NCBI RefSeq assembly: GCF_016765775.1
Contig: NZ_JAESVN010000005.1
Span: forward strand, 62,001-126,000
DNA from: Szabonella alba
GTDB taxonomy: Bacteria > Pseudomonadota > Alphaproteobacteria > Rhodobacterales > Rhodobacteraceae
Direction of reading: 5' to 3'
DNA length: 64,000 bases
Shown piece by piece: positions 54,075 to 62,133 of this stretch. The position numbers and the translations under genes were made by a program. The stretch's first letter is position 1, and each line of letters begins with the position of its first letter. The notes under the pieces were generated by a model, which did no database searches, was not told the origin of the DNA, and saw nothing but the letters and a program-made list of their open reading frames with translations.

Positions 54075-54200
54075 CCCCCCCTGGAAATACCTCTCACGCA
54101 AAAACCGCCCGGAAACCTGACACGAAATTCTGAAAGGGCTGGTCTTTCCATCCCGCCCCCGCGCGCCTAGGGTCCGGCCAGCGCAAAAGGGGGGCTTTCC

Positions 54201-54848
54201 ATGTCACTCGATCTGATTCGAAACCGCATTGCCGCCGCCTGCACCGCCGCCGGGCGCGACCCGGCCAGCGTGACGCTGATTGCGGTGTCGAAAATCCAGC
54301 CCATCGACCGGGTCGAGGCCGCGCTGGCGCAGGGGCAGCGGGTTTTCGGAGAAAACTACGTTCAGGAAGCGCAAGGAAAATGGCCCGATCTGCGCGTGCG
54401 TTTCGCCGATGTCGCGCTGCATATGATCGGCCCGTTGCAAAGCAACAAGGCCAAGGCGGCGGCAGAGCTTTTCGACGCGATCCACAGCCTTGACCGCGCC
54501 AGCCTGCGCGACAAGCTGGCAGCACAGGCGCAGTCGCGCGGTGCTTCGCCCGATCTGTTCATCCAGATCAATACCGGGTCCGAACCGCAAAAGGCAGGCG
54601 TGGACCCTGCCGATGCCGATGCCTTCATCGCCTCTGTCCGCGCCAGCGATCTGCCGGTGCGGGGCCTGATGTGCATTCCCCCTGAAGGGCAGGACAGCCG
54701 ACCCCATTTCCGCGAACTGGCGGCCATTGCGGCGCGCAACGGTCTGGCGGGCCTGTCGATGGGGATGAGCAGCGATTTCGAGAACGCAATTACTGAAGGC
54801 GCCACGCATATCCGTGTGGGTTCGGCGCTGTTCGGCGCGCGGGGCTAG
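54201..54848 (+). CDS. yggS: YggS-family pyridoxal phosphate homeostasis protein
   Basis: A 215-aa PLP-binding TIM-barrel protein that buffers cellular PLP. The PLP Lys is K31 in LIAVSK; other landmarks are RVFGENYVQEAQ, LHMIGPLQSNK, QINTGSEPQKAG, LSMGMSSDFENAI and the terminal THIRVGSALFG. The length is slightly below the usual 225-235. The next gene begins 4 bases after the stop, so the two may be cotranscribed. Confidence 0.94.
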   Translation: MSLDLIRNRIAAACTAAGRDPASVTLIAVSKIQPIDRVEAALAQGQRVFGENYVQEAQGKWPDLRVRFADVALHMIGPLQSNKAKAAAELFDAIHSLDRASLRDKLAAQAQSRGASPDLFIQINTGSEPQKAGVDPADADAFIASVRASDLPVRGLMCIPPEGQDSRPHFRELAAIAARNGLAGLSMGMSSDFENAITEGATHIRVGSALFGARG

Positions 54849-54852
54849 GGCG

Positions 54853-55515
54853 ATGCGTCTGGCGCTGGTCCTGCTGGCCTGCCTGCCGCTGCCCGCCCTT
54901 GGCGAGGACTGGATCGTCCGGCTGGGGGAGCGTCAGATCGGCAGCGTCACTTTCGAGACCGGCGCCAAGGGCGCGTTGCAGATCGCATCGACACTGGATG
55001 CAACGCCGCTGGGTCTGGCCGATGGCAGTTTCACCGCCCGCAGCTTTGCCGCCCTGACGCCCGATGGCCGCGCCGTCACGCAGTATCTGAGCGAATCACG
55101 ATCCGCGCGGGAGGCGCGCAACATCTCGGTCCTGACCGATGCGGGGCGGGTTCTGGAAACGCAGATTGAACCCCCCGGTGAGGCCACGGCCCTGTCCGAT
55201 CCGGCGGTGGTGCAAGGGGTGGTCCTGAACCCGGTCGAGGCCTTTGCGCGGCTGGTCACCTCGACCGATTGCCCCGATGCGCTGCGCTATTATGACGGGC
55301 GGCGGGTGGTGGCGATTGCACTGGCCGAAAGGGTCGAACAGGCGGACGGCCTGCGCTGCGCGATGGATTATCGCGTGACGGACGGCCCGGGCCATCTGTC
55401 GCCGCTGCGCTTTCGTCAGGTGGCGATGGAACTGGATTATTCCGGGGCGGGGCCCTTCACCCTTCGCCGGATCACGATGACGGCGGCGGGGTTTTCGGTC
55501 TCGCTGGCGCGCTAG
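54853..55515 (+). CDS. uncharacterised secreted protein (DUF6134-like)
   Basis: A 220-aa protein with a short signal peptide (MRLALVLLACLPLPALG) followed by EDWIVRLGERQIGSVTF. The pattern W-V-L-R-IG-F near the mature N-terminus and the beta-rich remainder (LRYYDGRRVVAIAL, TLRRITMTAAGF) resemble the DUF6134/DUF3108-like periplasmic families; I do not recognise a defined function. It follows yggS closely. Its TAG stop lies inside a CTAG palindrome at the end of the convergent transpeptidase-fold gene. Confidence 0.7.
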   Translation: MRLALVLLACLPLPALGEDWIVRLGERQIGSVTFETGAKGALQIASTLDATPLGLADGSFTARSFAALTPDGRAVTQYLSESRSAREARNISVLTDAGRVLETQIEPPGEATALSDPAVVQGVVLNPVEAFARLVTSTDCPDALRYYDGRRVVAIALAERVEQADGLRCAMDYRVTDGPGHLSPLRFRQVAMELDYSGAGPFTLRRITMTAAGFSVSLAR

Positions 55516-56038
55516 CCCCGGATTTCCAGCCCCGGATTTCCAGCGTCGTGCCGGGCCGGATCCGGGCGGCCAGCCACAGAAGATCGGGCCGGGAAAAGGC
55601 AAGGCACCCGGCGGTGGGGTGGCGCGGCCTGCGCCATGTATGCACAAAAATCGCCGAACCGCGCCCCGGCACCGCATCGGGATGGTTCCAGTCGGTCAGC
55701 AGGATCAGATCATAAAGCGGATCAGGCCGCGACAGGCGTTCATGCCCGAATGGATGCGGCGCGCGGACCGGGTGATTATAGGCCGGGTCGCGCAGATCAT
55801 CCGACCACAGATCCCGCGGCCCGATGGGCACGGCCCAGCCCGGCAGGCGGGCAGGCGCAATCCGGTCGGGCCGGAACAGCATACCGACAATCCGGTGCAG
55901 CCCGGCAGGTGTCGCCCCGTCCCCCTCGCACTTTTGCGCGGCAGGCACGATCCCGCCCCGCCCGATGGATGCCGCCAGACGCCGCCCCGCGAACTGCACG
56001 CCCCAGCGGGTTGCCAGAATCGTGCCGGGGTGAATCAC
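55472..56038 (-). CDS. L,D-transpeptidase (YkuD)-fold protein with extended C-terminus
   Basis: A 188-aa protein containing the YkuD catalytic pattern: FVHTWRRPRHPTAGCLAF with His133 and nucleophile Cys145, preceded by GGIVPAAQKCEGDGATPAG. No signal peptide is evident. This matches the cytosolic/unsecreted-looking L,D-transpeptidase-like group of alphaproteobacteria. A 14-bp tandem duplication near the 3' end shifts the frame after LEIRG. Without it the gene would stop at a TAG within the CTAG shared with the convergent gene. With it, the product gains about 18 residues (WKSGASAP...) and runs antisense into the neighbour. Confidence 0.82.
   Translation of the reverse strand: MIHPGTILATRWGVQFAGRRLAASIGRGGIVPAAQKCEGDGATPAGLHRIVGMLFRPDRIAPARLPGWAVPIGPRDLWSDDLRDPAYNHPVRAPHPFGHERLSRPDPLYDLILLTDWNHPDAVPGRGSAIFVHTWRRPRHPTAGCLAFSRPDLLWLAARIRPGTTLEIRGWKSGASAPARPKTPPPSS
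55516..55543. repeat. 14-bp tandem duplication at converging gene ends
   Basis: CCCCGGATTTCCAG occurs twice head-to-tail with no intervening base, immediately beyond the TAG of the plus-strand gene. It lies within the 3' coding end of the minus-strand transpeptidase-fold gene and changes its frame. Confidence 0.95.
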
Positions 56039-57111
56039 AGCAAATGCCCGGATTTGCGCGCCTTGGTCGCCAGATAATCCGCATTCTGCGCGGTCTGGCC
56101 CACCTGCAGCGGCACCCGTTCGGCGACGGAAATGCCCATCGCCTCCATCATCGCGATCTTGGCGGGGTTGTTGGTCAACAGCCGCACGGCGGAAAACCCC
56201 ATTTCCCGCAGGATCGAGGCCCCAAGCCGGAAATCGCGTTCATCATCCTCGAACCCCAGCCGGTGATTGGCCTCGACCGTGTCAAAGCCCTGATCCTGCA
56301 GCGAATAGGCGCGCAGCTTGTTGGCAAGGCCGATGCCGCGCCCCTCCTGATTGAGATAGAGCAGAACGCCGGCACCTTCGGCCCCCATCCGGGCAAGGGC
56401 GGCGCGCAGTTGCGGGCCGCAATCGCATTTCAGACTGCCCAGTACATCGCCGGTGAAACAGGCCGAATGCAGCCGCGCCAGAACCGGACGGGCGCGGTCG
56501 GGCTGGCCGATTTCGATGGCGTAATGTTCCGGCCCGCCATCCTCGGGGCGGAAGACATGAACCCGTCCGGCATCCGAGGCGACCATCGGCAGGCGCGCGG
56601 CGGCGACCGGATGCAGCGGTGAGGCGCGCAAAAGTTCGGGCGCGATATCGGCCAGCGCCAGACGGGTCAGATCGGGATCGGTCAGCGCATGGACCCGCAC
56701 CAGCAAAAGCGCAGGCAGAAGCTGCGCCGATTTCACCAAGGCCAGTCCGGCGCGGTGCAGGGCAGGTGATCCGTTGCGCAAGGGGCGGAACGGCCCCTTC
56801 ATCGGGCGGGCCAGATCCTGCGCCGGATCGGCCATGGCAAGGATCCATGCCAGATCGGCCTCGTCCGGCAGGGCGAAGCGGGCAATATCCCCGTCATAGA
56901 CCGGGCTGCGCAGGGTTTCGGCGCGGCGCGCACTCAGCACCAGTTCCGGCTGACCAAGGGCGCGCAACTGCGCCAGCCTGCCTGCCGTCAGCGGTTCCGC
57001 CGCGATGACCAGCGCCGCCGCCCCCGCCTCGGTCAGAACCACGGGAACGCCCATACGCAGATCGCCCCGCGCGCGGGTCAGGCGTTCGACTGTGGAAAGC
57101 GCAAGAACCAT
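56035..57111 (-). CDS. ribA: GTP cyclohydrolase II with N-terminal RibB-like remnant
   Basis: Opens GTP in the first step of riboflavin synthesis (EC 3.5.4.25). The 358-aa product has a C-terminal catalytic domain from about residue 178, with zinc ligands Cys218, Cys229 and Cys231 (HSACFTGDVLGSLKCDCG), YLNQEGRGIGLANKLRAY and LLTNNPAKI. Residues 1-175 are an extension lacking the DHBP synthase acidic motif. A segment RAGLALVKSAQLLPALLL resembles the end of RibB, so this is probably a degenerate RibB domain. The ATG is chosen because GGAAGGA lies 8 bases upstream. It ends 4 bases into the transpeptidase-fold gene start (overlap ATGA-type) and is likely cotranscribed. Confidence 0.93.
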   Translation of the reverse strand: MVLALSTVERLTRARGDLRMGVPVVLTEAGAAALVIAAEPLTAGRLAQLRALGQPELVLSARRAETLRSPVYDGDIARFALPDEADLAWILAMADPAQDLARPMKGPFRPLRNGSPALHRAGLALVKSAQLLPALLLVRVHALTDPDLTRLALADIAPELLRASPLHPVAAARLPMVASDAGRVHVFRPEDGGPEHYAIEIGQPDRARPVLARLHSACFTGDVLGSLKCDCGPQLRAALARMGAEGAGVLLYLNQEGRGIGLANKLRAYSLQDQGFDTVEANHRLGFEDDERDFRLGASILREMGFSAVRLLTNNPAKIAMMEAMGISVAERVPLQVGQTAQNADYLATKARKSGHLL

Positions 57112-57265
57112 GGCGCATCCTTCCCGCGCTTTCCGGTCATGTGCAAGCACGGCAATTTGAAACATACGCGCTTTTTGCGACACGAGCGCGTGATTTTCCT
57201 GCCACAAATCTTGATGACACAGGGGCACAGGCGCATGTCGAAGCCAAGGAATGATGGAGGATGCC
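57112..57265. promoter_or_regulatory. divergent ribA / response-regulator intergenic region
   Basis: About 150 bases with outward promoters for ribA and the regulator. It includes an A/T-richer stretch (GGCAATTTGAAACATACGCG, near 57150) and the GGAGG serving the regulator start. FMN riboswitch (RFN) features were looked for and not seen. Confidence 0.4.
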
Positions 57266-57952
57266 ATGGCTGCGCTGCGCAAGATACTGCTGGTGGATGA
57301 TGACGAGGACCTGCGCGAGGCGCTGAGCGAACAGCTTGTCATGACCGAGGATTTCGATGTGTTCGAGGCCGGTAGCGGCGCCGAGGGCATGGAGAAGGCC
57401 AAGGCCGCGCTTTACGATCTGGTCATCCTTGATGTTGGCCTGCCCGATACCGACGGGCGGGAGGTGTGCCGCCGGATGCGCAAGGCGGGGGTGAAATGCC
57501 CCATCCTGATGCTGACGGGCCATGACACCGATGCCGATACGATCCTCGGGCTGGATGCCGGGGCGAATGACTATATCACCAAGCCGTTCAAGTTCCCGGT
57601 TCTTCTGGCCCGCATCCGGGCGCAACTGCGCCAGCATGAACAATCCGAGGACGCGATTTTTCAGCTTGGGCCCTATACGTTCAAACCCGCGCAGAAAATG
57701 CTGCTGGACGAAAAGGATCGCAAGATCCGCCTGACCGAGAAAGAGACCAATATCCTGAAGTTCCTGTACCGCGCGAGCCAGAGCGTGGTGGCCCGCGATG
57801 TGCTGCTGCATGAGGTCTGGGGTTATAATGCGGGGGTCACGACCCACACGCTTGAGACGCATATCTACCGCCTTCGTCAGAAGATCGAACCCGATCCGTC
57901 AAACGCCCGGCTGCTGGTGACCGAGTCCGGTGGTTACCGACTTGTGGCCTAA
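57266..57952 (+). CDS. OmpR-family two-component response regulator
   Basis: A 228-aa regulator. Its receiver domain has the acidic pocket LLVDDDED, phospho-acceptor Asp in VILDVGLPD, Thr/Ser in MLTGHD and Lys in ITKPFKFPVLLARI. The C-terminal winged helix is of OmpR/PhoB type (RLTEKETNILKFLYRASQSVVARDVLLHEVWGY, THTLETHIYRLRQKIE, LLVTESGGYRL). No histidine kinase lies next to it, so it is an orphan. GGAGG 5 bases before the chosen ATG favours it over two ATGs 4-5 codons upstream. Its regulon cannot be inferred. Confidence 0.93.
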   Translation: MAALRKILLVDDDEDLREALSEQLVMTEDFDVFEAGSGAEGMEKAKAALYDLVILDVGLPDTDGREVCRRMRKAGVKCPILMLTGHDTDADTILGLDAGANDYITKPFKFPVLLARIRAQLRQHEQSEDAIFQLGPYTFKPAQKMLLDEKDRKIRLTEKETNILKFLYRASQSVVARDVLLHEVWGYNAGVTTHTLETHIYRLRQKIEPDPSNARLLVTESGGYRLVA

Positions 57953-58008
57953 GCGCCATATCTTGCCTATTTTCCGGGCGACCGGGAACCATATGCAACT
58001 TTATGGGG

Positions 58009-58113
58009 TATAGTTAACAGGCGGATGAAATTCAGTTCCCCTTGTCGCGTCGGGGTTATGGCGCGGCATCCTCCCTGTTGGACCTGGCCGGGCTTTATGC
58101 CCGGCCTTTTTTT
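58009..58113 (+). ncRNA. candidate small RNA or regulator 3' UTR ending in a strong terminator
   Basis: A -10-like TATAGT at 58009-58014 is followed by about 100 bases without a gene. These contain CATCCTCCCTG (a CCUCC-type anti-Shine-Dalgarno stretch) and end in a perfect terminator. The -35 region is poor, so this could instead be the 3' UTR of the response-regulator mRNA. Confidence 0.3.
58086..58113 (+). terminator. strong rho-independent terminator
   Basis: A perfect 8-bp stem GGCCGGGC / GCCCGGCC with loop TTTAT, followed by seven T residues. It lies 134 bases after the response-regulator stop. Confidence 0.93.
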
Positions 58114-58165
58114 GCGCTTCGGGTTTCGGTGCTGCGGCTTCATCCGCAGCTTCTTCCGACGGGGC

Positions 58166-58235
58166 AGGGGGGCTGTCTGCCCCCCTCGGCCCTGACGGGC
58201 CTCACCCCCCGAGGATATTTGTAGACAGAAAAATC
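58166..58235 (+). repeat. dispersed intergenic repeat copy D
   Basis: The perfect stem AGGGGGGC / GCCCCCCT with loop TGTCT, a spacer, CACCCCCCGAGGATATTTG and GACAGAAAAA. The same elements in the same order occur at 14.8, 17.9 and 46.2 kb. It lies between the terminator above and the 3' end of pncB. Confidence 0.65.
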
Positions 58236-58251
58236 CGCCGGGGACGGAAGA

Positions 58252-59544
58252 TCAGACGATCACTTCTTGTGCCTGCTGTTCCCCGACGCCGAAAACCCGC
58301 TTGTAGCGCGCGATTTCCGCCTCGGGGCCCATGGCCTTGTTGGGATTGTCCGACAGTTTCACCGTCGGCCTTCCATCGGCGGCCACGGCCTTGCAGACAA
58401 GGCTGAACGGGGCCAGCCCGTCGCCCGCAACCAGCCCCCGGAAATCATTGGTCAGCATCGTGCCCCAGCCGAAGGACACCTTGACCCGTCCGGCGAAACG
58501 GCGCTGCAACTCCTCGATCTTCTCGACATCCAGCCCGTCCGAGAAGATCACCAGCTTGTCGCGCGGGTTCTCGCCCCGCGCGGTCCACCAGTCGATGGCG
58601 GTTTCCGCGCCCAGTGCCGGATCGCCGCTGTCGATGCGGATCCCGGTCCAGGCCGCAAGCCAGTCGGGCGCGCGGTCCAGAAAGCCCTTGGTGCCATAGG
58701 TATCGGGCAGCATGATGCGCAGATTGCCGTCATGTTCCTCATGCCAGTCGGCCAGCACCTGATAGGGGGCCTGCGCCAGCGCCGCATCATCGGGCGCCAG
58801 CGCGGAATAGACCATCGGCAGTTCATGCGCATTGGTACCGATGGCCTCAACCTCGCGCCGCATCGCGATCAGGCAGTTCGATGTGCCGGCAAAGGCCCCG
58901 CCCAACCCTTCCTGCAGCGCCTGAACGCACCAGTCCTGCCACATGAAGGAATGCCGCCTGCGCGTGCCGAAATCGGCAAGGCGCAGGCCGTCGACCGCGC
59001 GCAGCCGCTCAACCTTTTCCCAAAGCCGCGTCATCGCGCGGGCGTAAAGCACCTGCAATTCGAACCGCCCCATGCTGCGCAGCACCGCGCGGGACCGCAG
59101 TTCCATCAGCACCGCCAGCGCAGGAATTTCCCACATCATCACCTCGGGCCAGCGTCCCTCGAAGGTCAGTTCATACTGGCCATCGCGCTTTTCCAGATGA
59201 TAGGGCGGCAGTTGCAGCCCCTCGAACCATTCCATGAAATCCGGGCGGAACATCTGCCGCTTGCCGTAAAAGGTGTTGCCGCGCAGAAAGGTGCTTTCGC
59301 CACGCGACAGGCGCAGGCTGCGGATATGGTCAAGCTGTTCGCGCAACTCTCCCTCATCCACCAGATCCGCCAGCCGGATGGATTTCGTCCGGTTGATCAG
59401 GCTGAAGGTTACAGTGGTGTCGGGCTTGTTGCGAAAGATCGACTGACACATCAGAAGCTTGTAGAAATCGGTGTCGATCAGCGACCGCACAATCGGGTCG
59501 ATCTTCCATTTGTGATTGTAGACGCGCGTGGCGATATCGACCAT
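58252..59544 (-). CDS. pncB: nicotinate phosphoribosyltransferase
   Basis: Converts nicotinate and PRPP to nicotinate mononucleotide in the Preiss-Handler NAD salvage route. The 430-aa product starts at [13 protein letters not shown]; the open frame upstream lacks family similarity. Landmarks are [17 protein letters not shown], the active-site [10 protein letters not shown] at 191-200, [25 protein letters not shown] and [10 protein letters not shown] with [12 protein letters not shown] (phosphoribosyl binding). It lies 28 bases downstream of pncA, which supplies its substrate. Confidence 0.96.
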   Translation of the reverse strand: MVDIATRVYNHKWKIDPIVRSLIDTDFYKLLMCQSIFRNKPDTTVTFSLINRTKSIRLADLVDEGELREQLDHIRSLRLSRGESTFLRGNTFYGKRQMFRPDFMEWFEGLQLPPYHLEKRDGQYELTFEGRWPEVMMWEIPALAVLMELRSRAVLRSMGRFELQVLYARAMTRLWEKVERLRAVDGLRLADFGTRRRHSFMWQDWCVQALQEGLGGAFAGTSNCLIAMRREVEAIGTNAHELPMVYSALAPDDAALAQAPYQVLADWHEEHDGNLRIMLPDTYGTKGFLDRAPDWLAAWTGIRIDSGDPALGAETAIDWWTARGENPRDKLVIFSDGLDVEKIEELQRRFAGRVKVSFGWGTMLTNDFRGLVAGDGLAPFSLVCKAVAADGRPTVKLSDNPNKAMGPEAEIARYKRVFGVGEQQAQEVIV

Positions 59545-59572
59545 TTCAGGGGCTCCGTTCGGGCGGCGGCTG

Positions 59573-60193
59573 TCAGGACAGGCGGACGCCGGCGGCGCGC
59601 ATCTGGTCGGACATGGTGGCAAGCGATCCGTCAAGGTCGATGGCGCGGCACAGATCCATCCGCACCGTGACCTCATATCCCAGACGGGCGGCATCAAGCG
59701 CCGAAAAGGCGACGCAGAAATCGGTGGCAAGCCCCGCCAGCACCAGACGGTTGATCCCCCGGTCCCGAAGATAGCCGTCCAGCCCGGTGGCGGTGCTGCG
59801 ATCATTCTCGAAAAAGGCGGAATAGCTGTCGATGGCGGGACGGAAGCCTTTGCGGATCACCAGATCGGCGCGCCGCGTGTCCAGTGCCGCATGAAATTCC
59901 GCGCCCGCGCTGCCCTGCACGCAATGACGCGGCCAGAGAACCTGCGAACCATAAGGCATGTCCGTCATGGAAAAGGGTGCAGCACCGGGGTGATTTTCGG
60001 CAAAAGAGGCGTGATCGGCCGGGTGCCAGTCCTGCGTCAGCACCACCGCCGTAAAATCCGCCATCGCCGCATTGATGCCGGGCAGGATCGCATCGCCATC
60101 CGCCACCGCCAGCGCGCCACCGGGGCAGAAATCATTCTGCACATCAATGACGATCAGCGCCTCATCCGGCAATGTCTTGTCCGGTCCGGCCAT
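59573..60193 (-). CDS. pncA: nicotinamidase
   Basis: Hydrolyses nicotinamide to nicotinate and ammonia. The 206-aa cysteine hydrolase has the catalytic triad Asp17 (VIDVQNDF), Lys115 (IRKGF) and Cys160 (LATDFCV), plus the metal-site residues Asp55, His57 and His61 ([12 protein letters not shown]). The start MAGPDK is preferred over an upstream Met because it begins directly before the first strand. It forms an operon with pncB and is divergent from trhO. Confidence 0.96.
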   Translation of the reverse strand: MAGPDKTLPDEALIVIDVQNDFCPGGALAVADGDAILPGINAAMADFTAVVLTQDWHPADHASFAENHPGAAPFSMTDMPYGSQVLWPRHCVQGSAGAEFHAALDTRRADLVIRKGFRPAIDSYSAFFENDRSTATGLDGYLRDRGINRLVLAGLATDFCVAFSALDAARLGYEVTVRMDLCRAIDLDGSLATMSDQMRAAGVRLS

Positions 60194-60294
60194 GACCTGT
60201 CCCTCCGCCTGTCCCTGCCTTGGGGTAAGCCGCGCATCGGGGGGCGTCAAGCGCGGGACTTGCAAATCGGCGGGCTTCGCGCCAAGGGACGGGA

Positions 60295-61200
60295 ATGATC
60301 GTGATTGCAGCCCTCTATCATTTTACCCGTTTCGACGACCCTGCAGCGCTCTGCGCGCCCCTGCGCGCGATTGGCGCGGAAGGCGGGGTTCGCGGCTCAT
60401 TGCTGATCGCGGCCGAGGGGATCAATGGCACCATCGCAGGGACGCGCGCCGGCATTGACGCGATGCTGGCCCATATCCGCGCGCTGCCGGGCTGTGCCGG
60501 GCTGGACTGGAAGGAAAGCCATGCCGAGATGCAGCCCTTCGGGCGGCTGAAGGTGCGGCTGAAACGTGAAATCGTCACCATGGGCCAGCCCGATATCGAC
60601 CCCGGCACAAGGGTCGGGCATTATGTTGATCCGGTTGACTGGAACGCATTGATCGCGTCGCCCGATGTGGCGGTGATCGACACGCGCAATGATTATGAGG
60701 TCGGGATTGGCCAATTTTCGGGCGCGGTGGACCCCGGAACCCGCAGTTTCCGCGATTTTCCGCAATGGTGGCAGGACAATCGCGACCTGTTCCGGGGCAA
60801 GCGCATCGCGATGTATTGCACCGGCGGCATCCGCTGTGAGAAATCGACGAATTACCTGCTGGGGCAGGGGGTGGAGGATGTCTTTCACCTCAGGGGCGGT
60901 ATCCTGAAATATCTTGAGGAAGTGCCCGAGGCCGAAAGCCTGTGGCAGGGGGAATGCTATGTGTTCGACGGGCGGGTGTCGGTCGGGCATGGGCTGGTGC
61001 CCGGCCCGCATGTCACCTGCCATGCCTGCCGCCGCCCGCTGTCACCCGCGGACCGCGCCCATCCCGATTATCAGGAAGGCGCGCAATGCCATCACTGCAA
61101 GGATGAATATTCCGAGGACGACCGCGCCCGGTTCCGCGAACGCGCCCGCCAGATCGCGCTGGCAGCAGCGCGGGGTCAGCGGCATCTGGGGCAGGACTGA
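60295..61200 (+). CDS. trhO: tRNA uridine-34 hydroxylase, rhodanese family (TrhO/YceA)
   Basis: Catalyses oxygen-dependent formation of 5-hydroxyuridine at tRNA position 34. The 301-aa product has the N-terminal acylphosphatase-like region (GSLLIAAEGINGTIAG), DPGTRVGHYVDPVDWN and the rhodanese domain with active-site MYCTGGIRCEKST (Cys175, Cys181). It ends with Cys-rich CHACRRPLS and QCHHCKDEY pairs that suggest a zinc site, typical of the family. It is a single gene divergent from pncA. Confidence 0.94.
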   Translation: MIVIAALYHFTRFDDPAALCAPLRAIGAEGGVRGSLLIAAEGINGTIAGTRAGIDAMLAHIRALPGCAGLDWKESHAEMQPFGRLKVRLKREIVTMGQPDIDPGTRVGHYVDPVDWNALIASPDVAVIDTRNDYEVGIGQFSGAVDPGTRSFRDFPQWWQDNRDLFRGKRIAMYCTGGIRCEKSTNYLLGQGVEDVFHLRGGILKYLEEVPEAESLWQGECYVFDGRVSVGHGLVPGPHVTCHACRRPLSPADRAHPDYQEGAQCHHCKDEYSEDDRARFRERARQIALAAARGQRHLGQD

Positions 61201-61248
61201 CCGCCCGCGCCCTGTGCCGAACGGCTTGACCCTGCAGGTAGGACGTGC

Positions 61249-61284
61249 TGTTTCATCTTGGTAAAAATACCGCCGCCGGAGGCG
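61249..61284 (-). repeat. partial copy E of the dispersed intergenic repeat
   Basis: On the minus strand this reads GGCGGTATTTTTACCAAGATGAAA, matching the 3' half of copy C (GGTATTTTGGCCAAGATGAA), with a small GCCTCCGGCGGC-type stem. It lies in the 165-base gap before the SDR gene; the rest of that gap is C-rich and without other signals. Confidence 0.5.
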
Positions 61285-61365
61285 CAGGCCAGCCAGAGGC
61301 ACACGCTCTCTGACCCCCGTCCTGACCCCGCCGCGCCCGGCCCCAGCAATGCCAAAGGCCCGATC

Positions 61366-62133
61366 ATGACCGAAGCGACCTTTTCCGACCTGCGCGGACA
61401 ATCCGTCTTCATCACCGGGGGCGGGTCCGGTATCGGTGCGGCGATCACCGAGGCTTTCCTGCGGCAAGGCGCGAATGTGGCCTTCGTCCAGCGCTCTGAC
61501 GCGACCGCCTTTTGCGATGCGATGGAAGCGGCGACCGGCCAGCGCCCGCTTTTCCTGCAATGCGATATCACCGATACGGGCGCATTGGGGGCCGCAATCG
61601 CGGCAGCATCGGCGGCCCATGGCCCGGTGCGGGTGCTGGTCAACAATGCCGCGAACGACCAGCGCCATGCGACGCTGGACGTGACCGAGGAATTTTTCCA
61701 GTGGTCACTGGATATCAACCTCAAGGCCTATTTCTTTGCCGCGCAGGCGGTGATTCCGGGCATGCAGGCCGCAGGCGGCGGGTCGATCGTGAATTTCTCC
61801 TCGATCAGCTACATGATGGGCAATGCGGGTTATCCGGTCTATGCGGCGGCCAATGCCGCGATCAATTCGCTGTCGCGCAGTCTGGCGCGGGAATTCGGCG
61901 CTGACCGGATCCGGGTCAATGCGCTGATGCCGGGCTGGGTGCTGACGCAGAAACAGAAAGACCTTTGGGTGACGCCCGAAGGGCTGGAGGCGCATCTGGC
62001 GCGGCAATGTCTGAAGGACACGCTGGCGCCCGAGGATATCACCGGGGGCGTGCTGTTCCTTGCGTCGGATCTGTCGCGCATGATGACCGGGCAGGCGCTG
62101 GTCATCGATGGTGGCGTGGTGGTGACGGGATGA
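61366..62133 (+). CDS. SDR-family dehydrogenase, probable aldose 1-dehydrogenase
   Basis: A 255-aa classical short-chain dehydrogenase. The cofactor motif is TGGGSGIG (17-24), with NNAAND for the structural NNAG and catalytic Ser146 (FSSISYM) and Tyr159. The Lys of the YxxxK motif is replaced by Asn163 (YAAAN). The C-terminal RIRVNALMPGWVLT and FLASDLSRMMTGQALVIDGG are typical. It overlaps dgoK by 4 bases. With dgoK, dgoA and a lactonase it fits galactose or a related aldose oxidation by the De Ley-Doudoroff route. Confidence 0.85.
   Translation: MTEATFSDLRGQSVFITGGGSGIGAAITEAFLRQGANVAFVQRSDATAFCDAMEAATGQRPLFLQCDITDTGALGAAIAAASAAHGPVRVLVNNAANDQRHATLDVTEEFFQWSLDINLKAYFFAAQAVIPGMQAAGGGSIVNFSSISYMMGNAGYPVYAAANAAINSLSRSLAREFGADRIRVNALMPGWVLTQKQKDLWVTPEGLEAHLARQCLKDTLAPEDITGGVLFLASDLSRMMTGQALVIDGGVVVTG

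Noticed and set aside
57112-57265. FMN riboswitch upstream of ribA
   Set aside because: The spacer is too short for a full RFN element together with both promoters, and none of its conserved blocks were found.
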